This document shows, piece after piece, positions 8,747-17,454 of a stretch of DNA of 41,366 nucleotides. The translations under genes were made by a program, and so were the position numbers. Below the pieces are notes generated by a model. The model saw nothing but the letters and a program-made list of their open reading frames with translations, did no database searches and had not been told where the DNA came from. Numbering within the stretch: position 1 is the first letter of the stretch; each line of letters begins with the position of its first letter. Where the stretch lies: NCBI GenBank assembly GCA_023249225.1, contig JAHFDA010000021.1, positions 1 through 41,366 of the forward strand, written 5' to 3'. The stretch is from a bacterium. GTDB taxonomy: Bacteria > Margulisbacteria > Marinamargulisbacteria > JAHFDA01.

Positions 8747-9735
8747 TGCTGCTTGATAAAAGCCACATATTCAGCCAGCCCTTTATTTAAATCATAGTCA
8801 GGTACAAAACCCAAGCGTTGCCGGGCCTTGGCAATGTTTAGAGCGCCACGCCGGGGCAGGGTCTTGTCGCGCGGAAGGACTTCATACTTTAGGTCTGGAA
8901 AATGTGATTTTAACGCCTCGACATATTCCAAAAGGGTATAGGAATGTCCATGGGTGATGTTAAAGGTTTCGTTGATTCCGGCCGCGTGCGTGGCCGCCAG
9001 CACAAAACCCTTGGCGACGTCTTTGACATAGGTAAAATCCAAAGCCACATCTGTGCCAGCCACTTTTAAGGTTTCGCCTTTCAAAGCTTTTTCAATAAAG
9101 ATTTGCGAAACCCGCTGATTCATATCAGTGGGTCCATAAACGGCCGAGGGCCGGATAATGGTGTAGGGAATTTGGTATAAATGCGCGAGGCCACGGGTGA
9201 CCACTTCTCCGGCCAGCTTCATGGTGGCATAAAGTCCTTTGGGTTGGGTCGGGTGTTGTTCATCAGCCGGGTGGTACTGAAAGTCTCCGTAAACCATGCT
9301 AGAGGAGGTATACACAAAGCGGTTGGGTTTATACCCGTTGACTTGATACAGCGTATGGATACTTTCAAAAAGTGCCGCCGTCGAAATGATGTTGCCTTTC
9401 ATAGCTTCTTCGGACGACAGGTTTTCGAGCGAGGCGAGTGGCACGGCCGCCAGATGAAAAATAGTACTGGGCTTATATCTGGATAAGAGCGAATAGAGCA
9501 AGTGCGGTGAACTGGCTTCTCCGCGTTCGATCACCAGGTGTTTTTCCATGCCCTGGATGCGCAATTTGCGGTAGTCAAAAAAGTTGGGCTGCAGGGGGTT
9601 GATGTAACCGCCAAAATGATCTAGTAAAACCACCTGGTCTACCAGCTGATCCGAAAGTAAGCGCTTGGCAATGTGCGATCCGATAAACCCAAAGCCACCG
9701 GTAATTAAAGCGGATTGTGTCAAGGTTACAATCAA
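8722..9735 (-). CDS. NAD-dependent nucleotide-sugar epimerase/dehydratase (extended SDR)
   Basis: This protein of about 337 residues has GGFGFIGSHIA near the N-terminus for NAD(P) binding, TSSSMVYG for the catalytic Ser region, and YATMK for the Tyr-Lys pair. It is of the GalE/UDP-glucuronate-decarboxylase type; the exact sugar is unknown. The start is a TTG at 9735, 2 bases after the upstream GT2 stop, or a TTG at 9723; neither has a clear ribosome-binding site. The C-terminus, HHPPDVKR, is odd because it is encoded by the reverse strand of a GT-C gene scar. The native tail was therefore probably replaced or extended by recombination. Confidence 0.85.
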   Translation of the reverse strand: MIVTLTQSALITGGFGFIGSHIAKRLLSDQLVDQVVLLDHFGGYINPLQPNFFDYRKLRIQGMEKHLVIERGEASSPHLLYSLLSRYKPSTIFHLAAVPLASLENLSSEEAMKGNIISTAALFESIHTLYQVNGYKPNRFVYTSSSMVYGDFQYHPADEQHPTQPKGLYATMKLAGEVVTRGLAHLYQIPYTIIRPSAVYGPTDMNQRVSQIFIEKALKGETLKVAGTDVALDFTYVKDVAKGFVLAATHAAGINETFNITHGHSYTLLEYVEALKSHFPDLKYEVLPRDKTLPRRGALNIAKARQRLGFVPDYDLNKGLAEYVAFIKQHHPPDVKR

Positions 9736-9737
9736 TA

Positions 9738-10448
9738 CTATAGATGATAATGTCCGGCCTTGTAACGCATATAAAAACGAAAAATTTCGGGGATAGCGTG
9801 CAAGACCTTGGTTTTTTTGTAGTGTGATTGCCCGGTCACCCGGGCCGCATGGTGACAGGCAACTTCTTTAATGGTGGCGTTGCGTTGCTTGAAAATGGCC
9901 AGAATATAACGGTGGTCATTTTCGATCATGGGCAGGCGTTGAACAAACTTTCGACGTACGGCAAAAAAACTGCTGCTGGCGTCTTTGACGTTTAAATCGA
10001 AGGCCAAGCGCATGCCCGCATTCAATAGGCGCGTTGCCAGCCAATAATAAAAACCGTCTTTCCGGTTCTGGCGAAATCCAGTGCCGACATCCAGGCCCTC
10101 ATGTAATACCGGCTTGAGTAGCTTGGGTATTTCTTCAGGCGGTGCCTGCAAATCACCTGCCATAAGCACCACCACATCTCCGCACGCATGATCAAAAGCA
10201 GTCTGCCATGCGGCGCGCTCTTTCATTTGTGCACTGTGGGTATGCAGTTTGAGTGTTGAAAACCTGGCTTGAAGGGCTTGCATGCATTGGTTCGACCCGT
10301 CCGTACTGGCGTCATCGACCAGAATCTGTTCCCACTGTTGTCCAAACAAGGGAGTCATCACAGCCGATACCCGTGCCACCAGGGCGGGGATGTTCTCGAC
10401 TTCATTGTGGATCGGACTACAAACGCTGACGATGATTTTTTCAGACAT
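9738..10448 (-). CDS. Family 2 glycosyltransferase (DPM1-like)
   Basis: This single-domain GT-A enzyme has about 236 residues. SVCSPIHNEVENIPALV opens the fold, VDDASTDGS and MAGDLQAPPEE hold the metal and nucleotide site, and no C-terminal transmembrane pair is present. It probably moves a sugar from a nucleotide sugar to polyprenyl phosphate or a growing glycan on the cytosolic side. I chose the ATG at 10448 rather than the one at 10472. It overlaps the upstream methyltransferase stop by 8 bases, as expected for coupled genes, and the following residues begin the first strand. Confidence 0.85.
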   Translation of the reverse strand: MSEKIIVSVCSPIHNEVENIPALVARVSAVMTPLFGQQWEQILVDDASTDGSNQCMQALQARFSTLKLHTHSAQMKERAAWQTAFDHACGDVVVLMAGDLQAPPEEIPKLLKPVLHEGLDVGTGFRQNRKDGFYYWLATRLLNAGMRLAFDLNVKDASSSFFAVRRKFVQRLPMIENDHRYILAIFKQRNATIKEVACHHAARVTGQSHYKKTKVLHAIPEIFRFYMRYKAGHYHL

Positions 10449-11328
10449 CGGATTTTTGAAAAACAGCCACATGTTTGTAAGGGATCGAAAGGCGTATTAA
10501 ACGGGATCCCCATCCCCAGGGCGTCAACAACCGCTCGGCTGCCGGAAATGTTTTTTGCATCAGTTTTGCAAGCGTCAGATGGCGTATTTCATGGTTTTGG
10601 CGCAAAAATCTAAAACCATGGCGTTGCATCCACGCGCACAAGAGCGGCGCTGGATAAAAATACAAATGTTCGTCTGGAACCAGTACCCACCAGTGTGCTC
10701 CCATCATGCGGGCCATCCACGTGCCGGGATCGGGATACGAAACCACTGCCAGTCCTCCCGGATTTAACAGGGCATGTAATTTGGCAAACACGGCATCGGG
10801 GTCTGCCACGTGTTCCAATACGTCCCACAAGGTGATCACGTCATAGCGCCCGGGTGCGTTAAAGTCTGTAAACGCGCAGTGATGAATGGGGTAGGGCGTG
10901 GCATTGTGGGCCACGGCCCAGGCCGAAAGTTCCAATCCTTCAGGCTCGTAACCCGCTTTGGCCGCCGCTGCCAGGGATACACCGGTGGCACAGCCCACAT
11001 CCAAGAGCTTGCCACCTTTTTTCAGCGCGGTGAGGGCCAAAAACTTATGGCTAAAATCAACTTGTTTTTCAGCGCTTTCTGACCGGTAATCTTTAAAGGC
11101 GCCGTCAACGCCCCCATTAAAATAAGCTTCCTGGTAATACGCCGCAATGCCCTGGGCATTCCAGCGCCGGTCGGTATACCACAAACCGCAGTCTGGACAG
11201 CGGACAATCCGCAATAAATTTTTTTCAAGAATTTTTTCTTTGCTTTGCGAGCCGCAATAGGCGCAGGCGACTTCTTCGACCAGATCAGATTGCGCCGAAA
11301 GCACTGCTTTAACGGGTGGGTTTAGCAT
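10441..11328 (-). CDS. Class I SAM methyltransferase with N-terminal zinc-ribbon-like motif
   Basis: This protein of about 295 residues has Cys22/Cys25 and Cys44/Cys47 (two CxxC pairs) forming a likely zinc knuckle. SAM motif I, LLDVGCATGVS, follows, then WDVLEHVADP and a Methyltransf_23-like core. It is likely a sugar O-, N- or C-methyltransferase; the paired Cys module is shared by several sugar methyltransferases. The ATG at 11328 overlaps the upstream gene by 20 bases. An upstream TTG at 11355 is possible but adds nothing conserved. The gene at 13174 has a similar layout. Confidence 0.82.
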   Translation of the reverse strand: MLNPPVKAVLSAQSDLVEEVACAYCGSQSKEKILEKNLLRIVRCPDCGLWYTDRRWNAQGIAAYYQEAYFNGGVDGAFKDYRSESAEKQVDFSHKFLALTALKKGGKLLDVGCATGVSLAAAAKAGYEPEGLELSAWAVAHNATPYPIHHCAFTDFNAPGRYDVITLWDVLEHVADPDAVFAKLHALLNPGGLAVVSYPDPGTWMARMMGAHWWVLVPDEHLYFYPAPLLCAWMQRHGFRFLRQNHEIRHLTLAKLMQKTFPAAERLLTPWGWGSRLIRLSIPYKHVAVFQKSDV

Positions 11329-12016
11329 GGCAGACAAAGTGGTAACAGTGATCAAGCGTCATGTGGCGTTTGCCTTCTTCGTAAGCTTTTTTAGCGTGGG
11401 CCTGCGTGTCAGCACGCATGCTTTGGTCATACAGAGCTTGCGGTAACAAAGGACAAAAGGGCGTCATGGCAATGGATTTAAAACCGGCAGTCTGCAAGTG
11501 TGTCTTAAGCGCGGCTGCCGAAAGTTCGGCGGCGCTGGGGTTTGCCGGACGCAAGCGGCTGACGGATGGGTAGGTAAAGACAAATGATCCACCCGGTTTT
11601 AAGACGCGGTATATGCCATGCAAGGCACTTTCTAAATCATTCCCGATGAGATACATGAGCGACAACGAACACAGCACCCGGTCAAAATGCGCCTCTGGCA
11701 GGTCAGCAGAGTCCAAGTGTCGCAGGTCAGCCAAGATCAGTTGTTCGTAAGCCTGCGGATATAGTTTGCGGTTTAAATTTAAGGCTTCGGGCGAATGGTC
11801 GACACCCACCAAACGCTGTACGTTAAGAAAAGCGGCCAGACAACCCTCGCCGCAAGCCAGGTCTAATACCGTGTGGGTAGACTCACAAAAGGATGCGATC
11901 GCAAGATAGTTGTCCGTCAGAAACCAGGCTTTAAATCCCTGGGCATTTTTATGGTAGGCGCCAGCGTTAAGATACAAGGCGTTAAAGTCTTTTAATTGCT
12001 CATAGGTGGCGTTCAT
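11309..12016 (-). CDS. Class I SAM-dependent methyltransferase
   Basis: This 235-residue protein has motif I VLDLACGEGCLAAFL, motif II GVDHSPEAL, FDRVLCSLSLMYL and VLKPGGSFVFTYPS, the standard order for the Methyltransf_11 fold. It lacks the Cys pairs of its neighbour. It is probably a methyltransferase acting on a nucleotide sugar or on the glycan. Its ATG overlaps the aminotransferase stop as ATGA (12013-12016), so the two are translationally coupled. Confidence 0.83.
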   Translation of the reverse strand: MNATYEQLKDFNALYLNAGAYHKNAQGFKAWFLTDNYLAIASFCESTHTVLDLACGEGCLAAFLNVQRLVGVDHSPEALNLNRKLYPQAYEQLILADLRHLDSADLPEAHFDRVLCSLSLMYLIGNDLESALHGIYRVLKPGGSFVFTYPSVSRLRPANPSAAELSAAALKTHLQTAGFKSIAMTPFCPLLPQALYDQSMRADTQAHAKKAYEEGKRHMTLDHCYHFVCHAKPTR

Positions 12017-13173
12017 ACGATTGGAGTTCTTTTAAAATAAGCGTGCAAGGCATCGGCCATGTAAGTGAGTTGTGCGGAGTTTAAGCCAGGATACATGGGT
12101 AAGGTTAAGATGCAGGCAGAGAGGTTCTCTGTCTGGTCGAGGTCGCTGGTGTAATACGCGGGTTTGGCGCGGTAATAATCCTGGTAATAGCGGTGCTGGT
12201 GGACCGGAGGCTGAAAATGCACCGATGCTTCAATACCCTGCTGTTTCAAATAAGTAACAAGCTCGTCACGCCCTTTGGCGTGTGTCAATTGCAGGGTATA
12301 CATTTGAAACGCATGCGTGGCCTGGGGCTGGGTATAAGGCAAGGTCAGAAAGCCATCTTGCGCCAGCGGCTGTAAGAGAGCGCTCAACTGGTGGGCATGC
12401 TGCTGACGTTTTTGGGTGATTTCGGCCAATTTCTTCATCTGGGCGGTGCCTAGGGCGGCCAGAATATTCGACAGGCGAAAGTTATATCCGGCATACAGGG
12501 CATCGCGGAACCACGGACGGGTATCTTGCTGGCGTTCGTGGGTGATTCGGGGGATGCCATGGGCCATGAGTGCCCTCACCCGCGCTGCCAGATGATCATC
12601 ATGGGTGGTCAACATGCCGCCCTCACCGGTGGTGATATTTTTGGTGGGAAAAAATGAAAAACATCCAACGCCAAAAGATCCCGCTTGTTTTCCATTAAAG
12701 GTGGCGTTCAGGGTTTCGGCCGAGTCTTCGATGAGCAAGAGGCGGTGGGTCTCGGCCAGGGAGGCCAGGGCATCCATTGCGGCAGTCTGTCCGGCAAAAT
12801 GCACCACCATGAGAGCTTCGGTGCGCGGTGTGATCTTGGCCTTGATCGCATCCACGGCAAGCGTGCCGGTGCGCGGGTCAATGTCGGCCAATACGGGTGT
12901 GGCTCCGGCGGTGACCACGGCGTTAGCCGATGCCACAAAAGTAAAGGCGGGCAAGATCACCTCGCCACGGATGTCATGGGCAAGCAAGGCTAAAAAAAGT
13001 GCAGCGGTACATGAATTTAAACTGATGGCGTGGGGAACACCCAAAAGTTGGCAGAACTGCGCTTCAAATTGAGTGTTATACGGTCCGTGCGTGACCCAAC
13101 CAGATTGCAAAGCATCCTGAACCAACTGGAATTCTGATTCATCGAAATAGGTTTGACACAAGGGGATATGCAT
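12013..13173 (-). CDS. DegT/DnrJ/EryC1/StrS-type sugar aminotransferase
   Basis: This 386-residue PLP enzyme adds an amino group to a keto-sugar nucleotide. SGWVTHGP and NSCTAALFLAL near the N-terminus, ILPAFTFVASANAV, Asp150 (IEDSAE) and the PLP lysine Lys178 in FFPTKNITTGEGGML match the ArnB/PglE/RfbE-like family. The usual EDCAHA segment reads EDSAET, a mild departure. It starts with ATG at 13173, directly next to the stop of the upstream gene. The product could be N-modified later; a formyltransferase-like gene lies at 36059. The sugar position that is aminated cannot be told. Confidence 0.92.
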   Translation of the reverse strand: MHIPLCQTYFDESEFQLVQDALQSGWVTHGPYNTQFEAQFCQLLGVPHAISLNSCTAALFLALLAHDIRGEVILPAFTFVASANAVVTAGATPVLADIDPRTGTLAVDAIKAKITPRTEALMVVHFAGQTAAMDALASLAETHRLLLIEDSAETLNATFNGKQAGSFGVGCFSFFPTKNITTGEGGMLTTHDDHLAARVRALMAHGIPRITHERQQDTRPWFRDALYAGYNFRLSNILAALGTAQMKKLAEITQKRQQHAHQLSALLQPLAQDGFLTLPYTQPQATHAFQMYTLQLTHAKGRDELVTYLKQQGIEASVHFQPPVHQHRYYQDYYRAKPAYYTSDLDQTENLSACILTLPMYPGLNSAQLTYMADALHAYFKRTPIV

Positions 13174-14118
13174 CTACTTGATGATACTCGAAAGGGGAAC
13201 CGCTTTAAATTCGATTTCTCCCGAATTCCGTAACAAAAATACCTGCAGCGCCACCACCCCGGCTGCCAGCAATGTGGCCGGAATAAAAAACCAGCTACGC
13301 CGGGACAGGGTCTGCAGTTTTAAGGTGTCGGTGATCCAATTGCAAAACGAAACCGACAGATCTCCGGGGTCATAAACGTTGTGGACGGAGACCAGTTGAA
13401 ACCCGGTTTTTTCAAGCAGGCTGCGCAGTGTCTTGGCCGTAAAAAAATTTTGATGGCGTGGGATCTGTAATCCCGACCAGTGGCGTGAAAAACCGTGACG
13501 CCAGACCGAATTCCAGTTGGGCACCTGCCCGATCAGACTGCCCTGCGGCTCCAAATGTTTGTGCAGGTTTCGCAAGGCGATCAGCGGGTCGGCGATGTGT
13601 TCAAGGACATCGTACATCACGATGGTTTCAAAGCTTTGGCCCAGGTTCAAGCTGCCGACATCACCTTCGACCAGCCGGATGTTAAAGGATGGGTCGGGTG
13701 CATGGATGGCATGAATTTTGATGTCAGTTCCGGTCAACTGGCAGCGGCCCTTAAATTGCTGGCCCAGGAATTTGAGAAACTCCATGTTTCCGTGGCCGAC
13801 TTCGAGCAATGACTGGGGCATGCGCCCGTGCAAACGCAGCAGCCGGTGCATGCGCGCACGGGCTCGCAAGGCGTATAAAAATTGGCGGAAGCGGTTTTTG
13901 GGCGTGGCCACAGCAGTATAGTAGTTTTGGCCGTAGCACTGGTTTAAGCTTTCAGCGTCCGGGCGCCGCGATAAAAAAATAAACTGGCAGACCTGGCAGC
14001 GTGCAATGGTGTAACGCCCTTCAACGCGGTTTTCAACGTCTGTAAGCGGATCGCCCAGTGGCTGCGGGTCAGGGCACTGGCAGATGGGGCAGGCAACGTC
14101 GATGATCCGTAAAACCAT
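13174..14118 (-). CDS. Class I SAM methyltransferase with Cys pairs and a C-terminal hydrophobic helix
   Basis: This 314-residue protein has Cys10/Cys13 and Cys41/Cys44, likely binding zinc. A SAM fold follows, in which motif I is LLEVGHGNMEFLKFL (weaker than usual). After it come MYDVLEHIADP and a hydrophobic stretch near residues 280-297 that may touch the membrane. It resembles the methyltransferase family next to GT2 genes in glycan loci. The substrate is unknown. It abuts the aminotransferase gene with no gap. Confidence 0.8.
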   Translation of the reverse strand: MVLRIIDVACPICQCPDPQPLGDPLTDVENRVEGRYTIARCQVCQFIFLSRRPDAESLNQCYGQNYYTAVATPKNRFRQFLYALRARARMHRLLRLHGRMPQSLLEVGHGNMEFLKFLGQQFKGRCQLTGTDIKIHAIHAPDPSFNIRLVEGDVGSLNLGQSFETIVMYDVLEHIADPLIALRNLHKHLEPQGSLIGQVPNWNSVWRHGFSRHWSGLQIPRHQNFFTAKTLRSLLEKTGFQLVSVHNVYDPGDLSVSFCNWITDTLKLQTLSRRSWFFIPATLLAAGVVALQVFLLRNSGEIEFKAVPLSSIIK

Positions 14119-14120
14119 GG

Positions 14121-14639
14121 TCAGCTTTTGACGCCAAAAAGAACTTTAGAAAAATTAAAAACAGATGCCAGGGATTGTCCTTTGGGGGTCAGCTGACACA
14201 GGCCATCGGTACACTGTACCAAGCCGTTGCGGATCATATCGTCAAAGCGTTTCTGCACCATAAACTCCAAAGAGTAAACCTGGTCAAGCTGGCTGCGCGT
14301 CAAGCGTTGTCCTGGCGCTTTAAATATTTCGATGAACATACGAAAAGTAATCGGGCGGTCGATGTAAAAATAGACCTGGTACCAGGTCAATGCCAGCACG
14401 ATATACAGTACGGTGGCGGTGAATATTCCCACAGGGTTGGCGGTCTGGCTCCACGCGGCGGGCAGGCACCCCAGCTGCTTCGGGCTGACCCGGTAGACCC
14501 ACGCGAGCAGGGGCAAGGTCGGCACAAAACTATACAGCATCCATTTGGAACGGTGCCGGGCCTCAAACAGATTAAATAAAACGGCCTGCAGGGCAATCCA
14601 GAGCAGGGTGAAGACAAAAGCGAGTAGCACAGCTTTCAT
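14121..14639 (-). CDS. Small membrane protein with winged-helix-like C-terminal domain (1)
   Basis: This protein of about 172 residues has three predicted transmembrane segments (about 1-23, 33-50 and 70-92). They are followed by an 80-residue soluble tail whose pattern resembles a winged helix: LTRSQLDQVYSL, a long helix VQKRFDDMIRNGLV, then a short hairpin CTDGLCQLTPKGQSLA. The neighbour at 14641 has the same size and plan, so the two look like divergent paralogues. I do not recognise a named family. I chose the ATG at 14639 because GGGGGAT lies just upstream and the previous gene stops one base before it. The job could be regulatory or structural in glycan export; neither is shown. Confidence 0.7.
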   Translation of the reverse strand: MKAVLLAFVFTLLWIALQAVLFNLFEARHRSKWMLYSFVPTLPLLAWVYRVSPKQLGCLPAAWSQTANPVGIFTATVLYIVLALTWYQVYFYIDRPITFRMFIEIFKAPGQRLTRSQLDQVYSLEFMVQKRFDDMIRNGLVQCTDGLCQLTPKGQSLASVFNFSKVLFGVKS

Positions 14640-14640
14640 C

Positions 14641-15183
14641 TTATCCCCCGACACCCATCTTAAAAATTTTTTTTAGAAAATAGACGCTTTGGGTCAGATG
14701 GCGGCTCAAGGGGGTCAGGCCAAAACCTTCGGGCGTGTTGATCAGATAGCCTTTGCGTGTCAGTTGTTCCAGGCGCTTTAACACGGCGCGGTTTTCGCCT
14801 TGTTGCACGCCATACCAGTCCAGTGCTTCGGCAACAGACAAGGGCTGCGGGTGACGCTTGCGCATGGCCACCAGAATCCCAGCCGAGAATCCGGTCAGGG
14901 CTGCGCCGTGGGCAAAGTTCCAAAAGCCGTGCACGAGTAACGTGTAAAGCATAAAAGCAATGAGCAGGTCGGCCATGCGCGCGGGCTCTTGCCAAACAGC
15001 TGGCCAGAATGCGGAACCGGTTTTCCATAGATAAAACTGCAAGGCCAGCAATACCGGTATAAACGCCACATACACCCAGGCAAAAATTTTGTAGTAGTTT
15101 TGACCGCAATACAAACGCAGGCTGGCCAGGCAAGCCAATCCAAATAAGCCAAAGCTGCCTGTCCCGGCCAGCAGGCCGCTCAC
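14641..15183 (-). CDS. Small membrane protein with winged-helix-like C-terminal domain (2)
   Basis: This protein of about 180 residues has three hydrophobic segments (about 1-24, 34-52 and 70-100). They are followed by a basic linker MRKRHPQP and a tail LSVAEALDWYGVQQGENRAV, then LKRLEQLTRKGYLINTPEG and FGLTPLSRHL, which reads like a winged-helix domain. It resembles the next gene (14121) in size and plan. The start is the GTG at 15183, which overlaps the GT2 stop as GTGA; a TTG at 15207 is less likely. It has no named family that I recognise. A membrane-bound transcription factor or an assembly adaptor are both possible. Confidence 0.68.
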   Translation of the reverse strand: MSGLLAGTGSFGLFGLACLASLRLYCGQNYYKIFAWVYVAFIPVLLALQFYLWKTGSAFWPAVWQEPARMADLLIAFMLYTLLVHGFWNFAHGAALTGFSAGILVAMRKRHPQPLSVAEALDWYGVQQGENRAVLKRLEQLTRKGYLINTPEGFGLTPLSRHLTQSVYFLKKIFKMGVGG

Positions 15184-15908
15184 GGGCGCGGTGCCTGGCT
15201 GCGCCAAGTCAGCACCCGCAGGAAGCTTTTGGTGACCGACAAAAAATTCCGCAGTCTAAAGGCGCTGCTGCTTTCGGTGTGATACACGGTATGAATGCCA
15301 ATTTCTTTGTGGCGGGCCTTGTCTTGCAGGCCCCGGATGATCAACTCGGCAGAGTAGGCGAAACCCGTCGTGTTCGAACGCCAGCGGATAATATTATCGG
15401 TTTTGTGCAGCACCGGGCCGTTAAAGTAGGTGATCTGATAACCGCTGATCATACGCATGAAAAACGTAAAAGAAAGGGACACCAGTTGCCTGAAGAGGGG
15501 GCGGCGGCTCATGTGGTAGAGGTAGGGGATCACCATGTCGTATTCACTGGTGGTATAAGTGACAAATTCTTTCAGTGATTGGGGGGTTAAATCATTGTCG
15601 CCGTTGACGCATAAATAGTAACGCCCACGCGCCAGGTCGGCTGTTTTTAAATAATTGTGCCCCAGACCCAGGGTGCGTGGGTTTGCGATGAGCTTGATCG
15701 GCAGGGTGGGGTGCAAACGGATGTACCCTTGAATGCGTTCCACCGCATGATCGCTGGAGCCGTCATCGACCACAATCATTTCGTAACTTTGGGGCAGGGT
15801 GCTCATGACTTGCAGGATGCAGTCAAACGTGGCACAGATAAAGCGTTCCTCGTTGCGGCAAGGTATAAAAAACGTAATGTCCAGGTTGCGTACTGGCGGG
15901 GCTTCCAT
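15180..15908 (-). CDS. Family 2 glycosyltransferase
   Basis: This GT-A protein of about 242 residues shows DITFFIPCRNEERFI, then VVDDGSSD for nucleotide binding, GLGHNYLKTADLARG and NGDNDL as the acidic metal site. It probably adds a sugar to a lipid carrier or the repeat unit. I preferred the ATG at 15908, five bases after the upstream stop, over ATG 15938 and GTG 15942, which lie inside the upstream gene. Confidence 0.83.
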   Translation of the reverse strand: MEAPPVRNLDITFFIPCRNEERFICATFDCILQVMSTLPQSYEMIVVDDGSSDHAVERIQGYIRLHPTLPIKLIANPRTLGLGHNYLKTADLARGRYYLCVNGDNDLTPQSLKEFVTYTTSEYDMVIPYLYHMSRRPLFRQLVSLSFTFFMRMISGYQITYFNGPVLHKTDNIIRWRSNTTGFAYSAELIIRGLQDKARHKEIGIHTVYHTESSSAFRLRNFLSVTKSFLRVLTWRSQAPRP

Positions 15909-15913
15909 CGAAA

Positions 15914-16798
15914 TTATTGTACCCCCATTTGAATCCATTTCCACAATTTTTTAAGGCCTTCATCCAGCACCGTAAATCTGAAATCAGCACCCAGTGCGGA
16001 GCACAGTCTGGTGTTGTCAAAGTGGTGGTGACACAGCGGAATTTGGCGCGGCATGCTTTTAAGTTCGACCGGATAGGGCAATAAACAGCTTACTTTTTTG
16101 GCCAGTTCCGCAAAAGATAAGCTCTGGCCAGGTGTCAGTAAGTAGACACCGTGGGCTTTTAATTCGATCAGTTTAAACAGGGCTGCGGCCATGTCCTCAA
16201 TATACAAAAAGTCGCGTCGGTCTTCGCCTTGGCCAAATAGATAGATGCAGCGTTCTTTAAGGGCGCTGTGAAAAAACTGCAGCGGTCCGTAAAAGTTGTG
16301 CCGGTCTCCCGGGCCATATAACAACGAGATGCGGGCATGCAATACCGCAAAGCCCTGGCGTTGACCGCAGTCGGTCAAACGGTATTCGTTCTCAAGTTTA
16401 TTTTTTGCATAGGGGCGATCCGGGTTGACCGGGCTGCTTTCGCGGATGGGATCGGGTGGCTGCGGGCCGTAGAGCGATGTCGAAGACAAGAATACAAGCT
16501 GGGCCACGGGATGTTTGCTTAAAAAGTGCACCAGATGTTCGGTCATGAGTGCGTTTTCGGCCGCGGCCTCATGTTCGCGGGCCTTGCCGTAGCGATCCGG
16601 AGTGACTGCCGAACAAAATAACACTGTACTGTCTGGGGTCATGGTGCTGGCCATGTGCTAGGGTATGGGTTCTCGCAGATCAAGCTCTAAAGACGAAAAA
16701 CCGCTGATCGGACAAGCCGTATGGATTTTTCCGTAATCAAACAAGGCCTTTCCGGCAAAGCCGCGGTGGCCTAAGACCACAATGTTTTTCACTTTCAT
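15914..16798 (-). pseudogene. NAD-dependent sugar epimerase/reductase split by an in-frame TAG
   Basis: The frame from ATG 16798 reads MKVKNIVVLGHRGFAGKALF, a normal Rossmann start (GxxGxxG-like). It then hits TAG at 16660-16658 (codon 47) and continues in the same frame for about 247 codons: TVLFCSAVTPDR, FLSSTSLYG, PYAKNK (Tyr-Lys pair) and RRDFLYIEDMA. The two parts together make one complete extended-SDR protein of about 294 residues with no other damage. A CAG to TAG change would explain it. Reinitiation at ATG 16654 would give a protein lacking the NAD-binding loop. It is the first gene of the minus operon. A sequencing error, recent inactivation or readthrough are the options. Confidence 0.72.
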
Positions 16799-16818
16799 CA
16801 GTATGAATAGTACGGGCT

Positions 16819-16824
16819 TATAAT
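16819..16824 (+). promoter_or_regulatory. -10 box (TATAAT) for the HAD operon, start codon at the expected transcription start
   Basis: A perfect TATAAT ends six bases before the ATG at 16831, so a sigma70-type start would fall on or beside the start codon (leaderless mRNA). No ribosome-binding site is seen. The 32-base divergent gap also shows TACTAT on the minus strand, 8 bases before ATG 16798. Confidence 0.42.
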
Positions 16825-16830
16825 GGAAAC

Positions 16831-17454
16831 ATGCTTCGAAAGGGAATTTTGGGTGTTGATTTTGACAACACCATCATTCTTTATGATCGGGTCTTGCGTG
16901 ATCAGGCGTTGGCAGAATCCTTGATTGCAGCCGATACTCCCGTCGATAAAACGGCGGTTCGTGACAGCATCCGCGCGCGTCATAACAACGAGGTCTGGAT
17001 TCAGTTACAGGCCAAAGTGTATGGGCAGCAGCTGTTTCAGGCTGCTTTGGCGCCAGGTTTCACCGATTTTTTGCATTGGGCCCGGCAGAGTGGCCATACC
17101 GTTTACGTGATTAGCCACAAAACCCGATACCCCAACCGGGGACCCCAGGTCGACCTGCGTCTGCGATCCCTGCAGTGGATGGAAGCGCGCGGTTTGTTTG
17201 GAAGCTATTCGCCCTTGCATCCAACGAGGCACGTTTTCTTTGAAGATACCCGTGAAGCCAAGCTGTGCCGTATTGCCCGGACAAATTGCCAATGGTTCGT
17301 TGATGATTTGCCAGAATTACTTGGGGCACAAGATTTTCCGCCCGCAGTCAAACGCCTATGGTTTCATCAACAGGCGTCATGCAGTGAGTGGTATCGCGGG
17401 TGTCGTTCCTGGGCCGCAGTGCTGGCCACCCTTAAAAGTCACTACCATGGATGA
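16831..17454 (+). CDS. HAD-superfamily hydrolase
   Basis: This 207-residue protein carries the HAD nucleophile motif GVDFDNTI with Asp10 and Asp12, motif II around VISHKT (Ser95), a Lys near 144, and the acidic motif FVDDLPE (Asp158, Asp159). It is likely a phosphatase acting on a sugar phosphate. It is first in a plus-strand operon whose next gene is a kinase-like protein, overlapping as ATGGATGA. The pairing suggests phosphate trimming or addition on a sugar intermediate, but the substrate is not known. Confidence 0.82.
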   Translation: MLRKGILGVDFDNTIILYDRVLRDQALAESLIAADTPVDKTAVRDSIRARHNNEVWIQLQAKVYGQQLFQAALAPGFTDFLHWARQSGHTVYVISHKTRYPNRGPQVDLRLRSLQWMEARGLFGSYSPLHPTRHVFFEDTREAKLCRIARTNCQWFVDDLPELLGAQDFPPAVKRLWFHQQASCSEWYRGCRSWAAVLATLKSHYHG

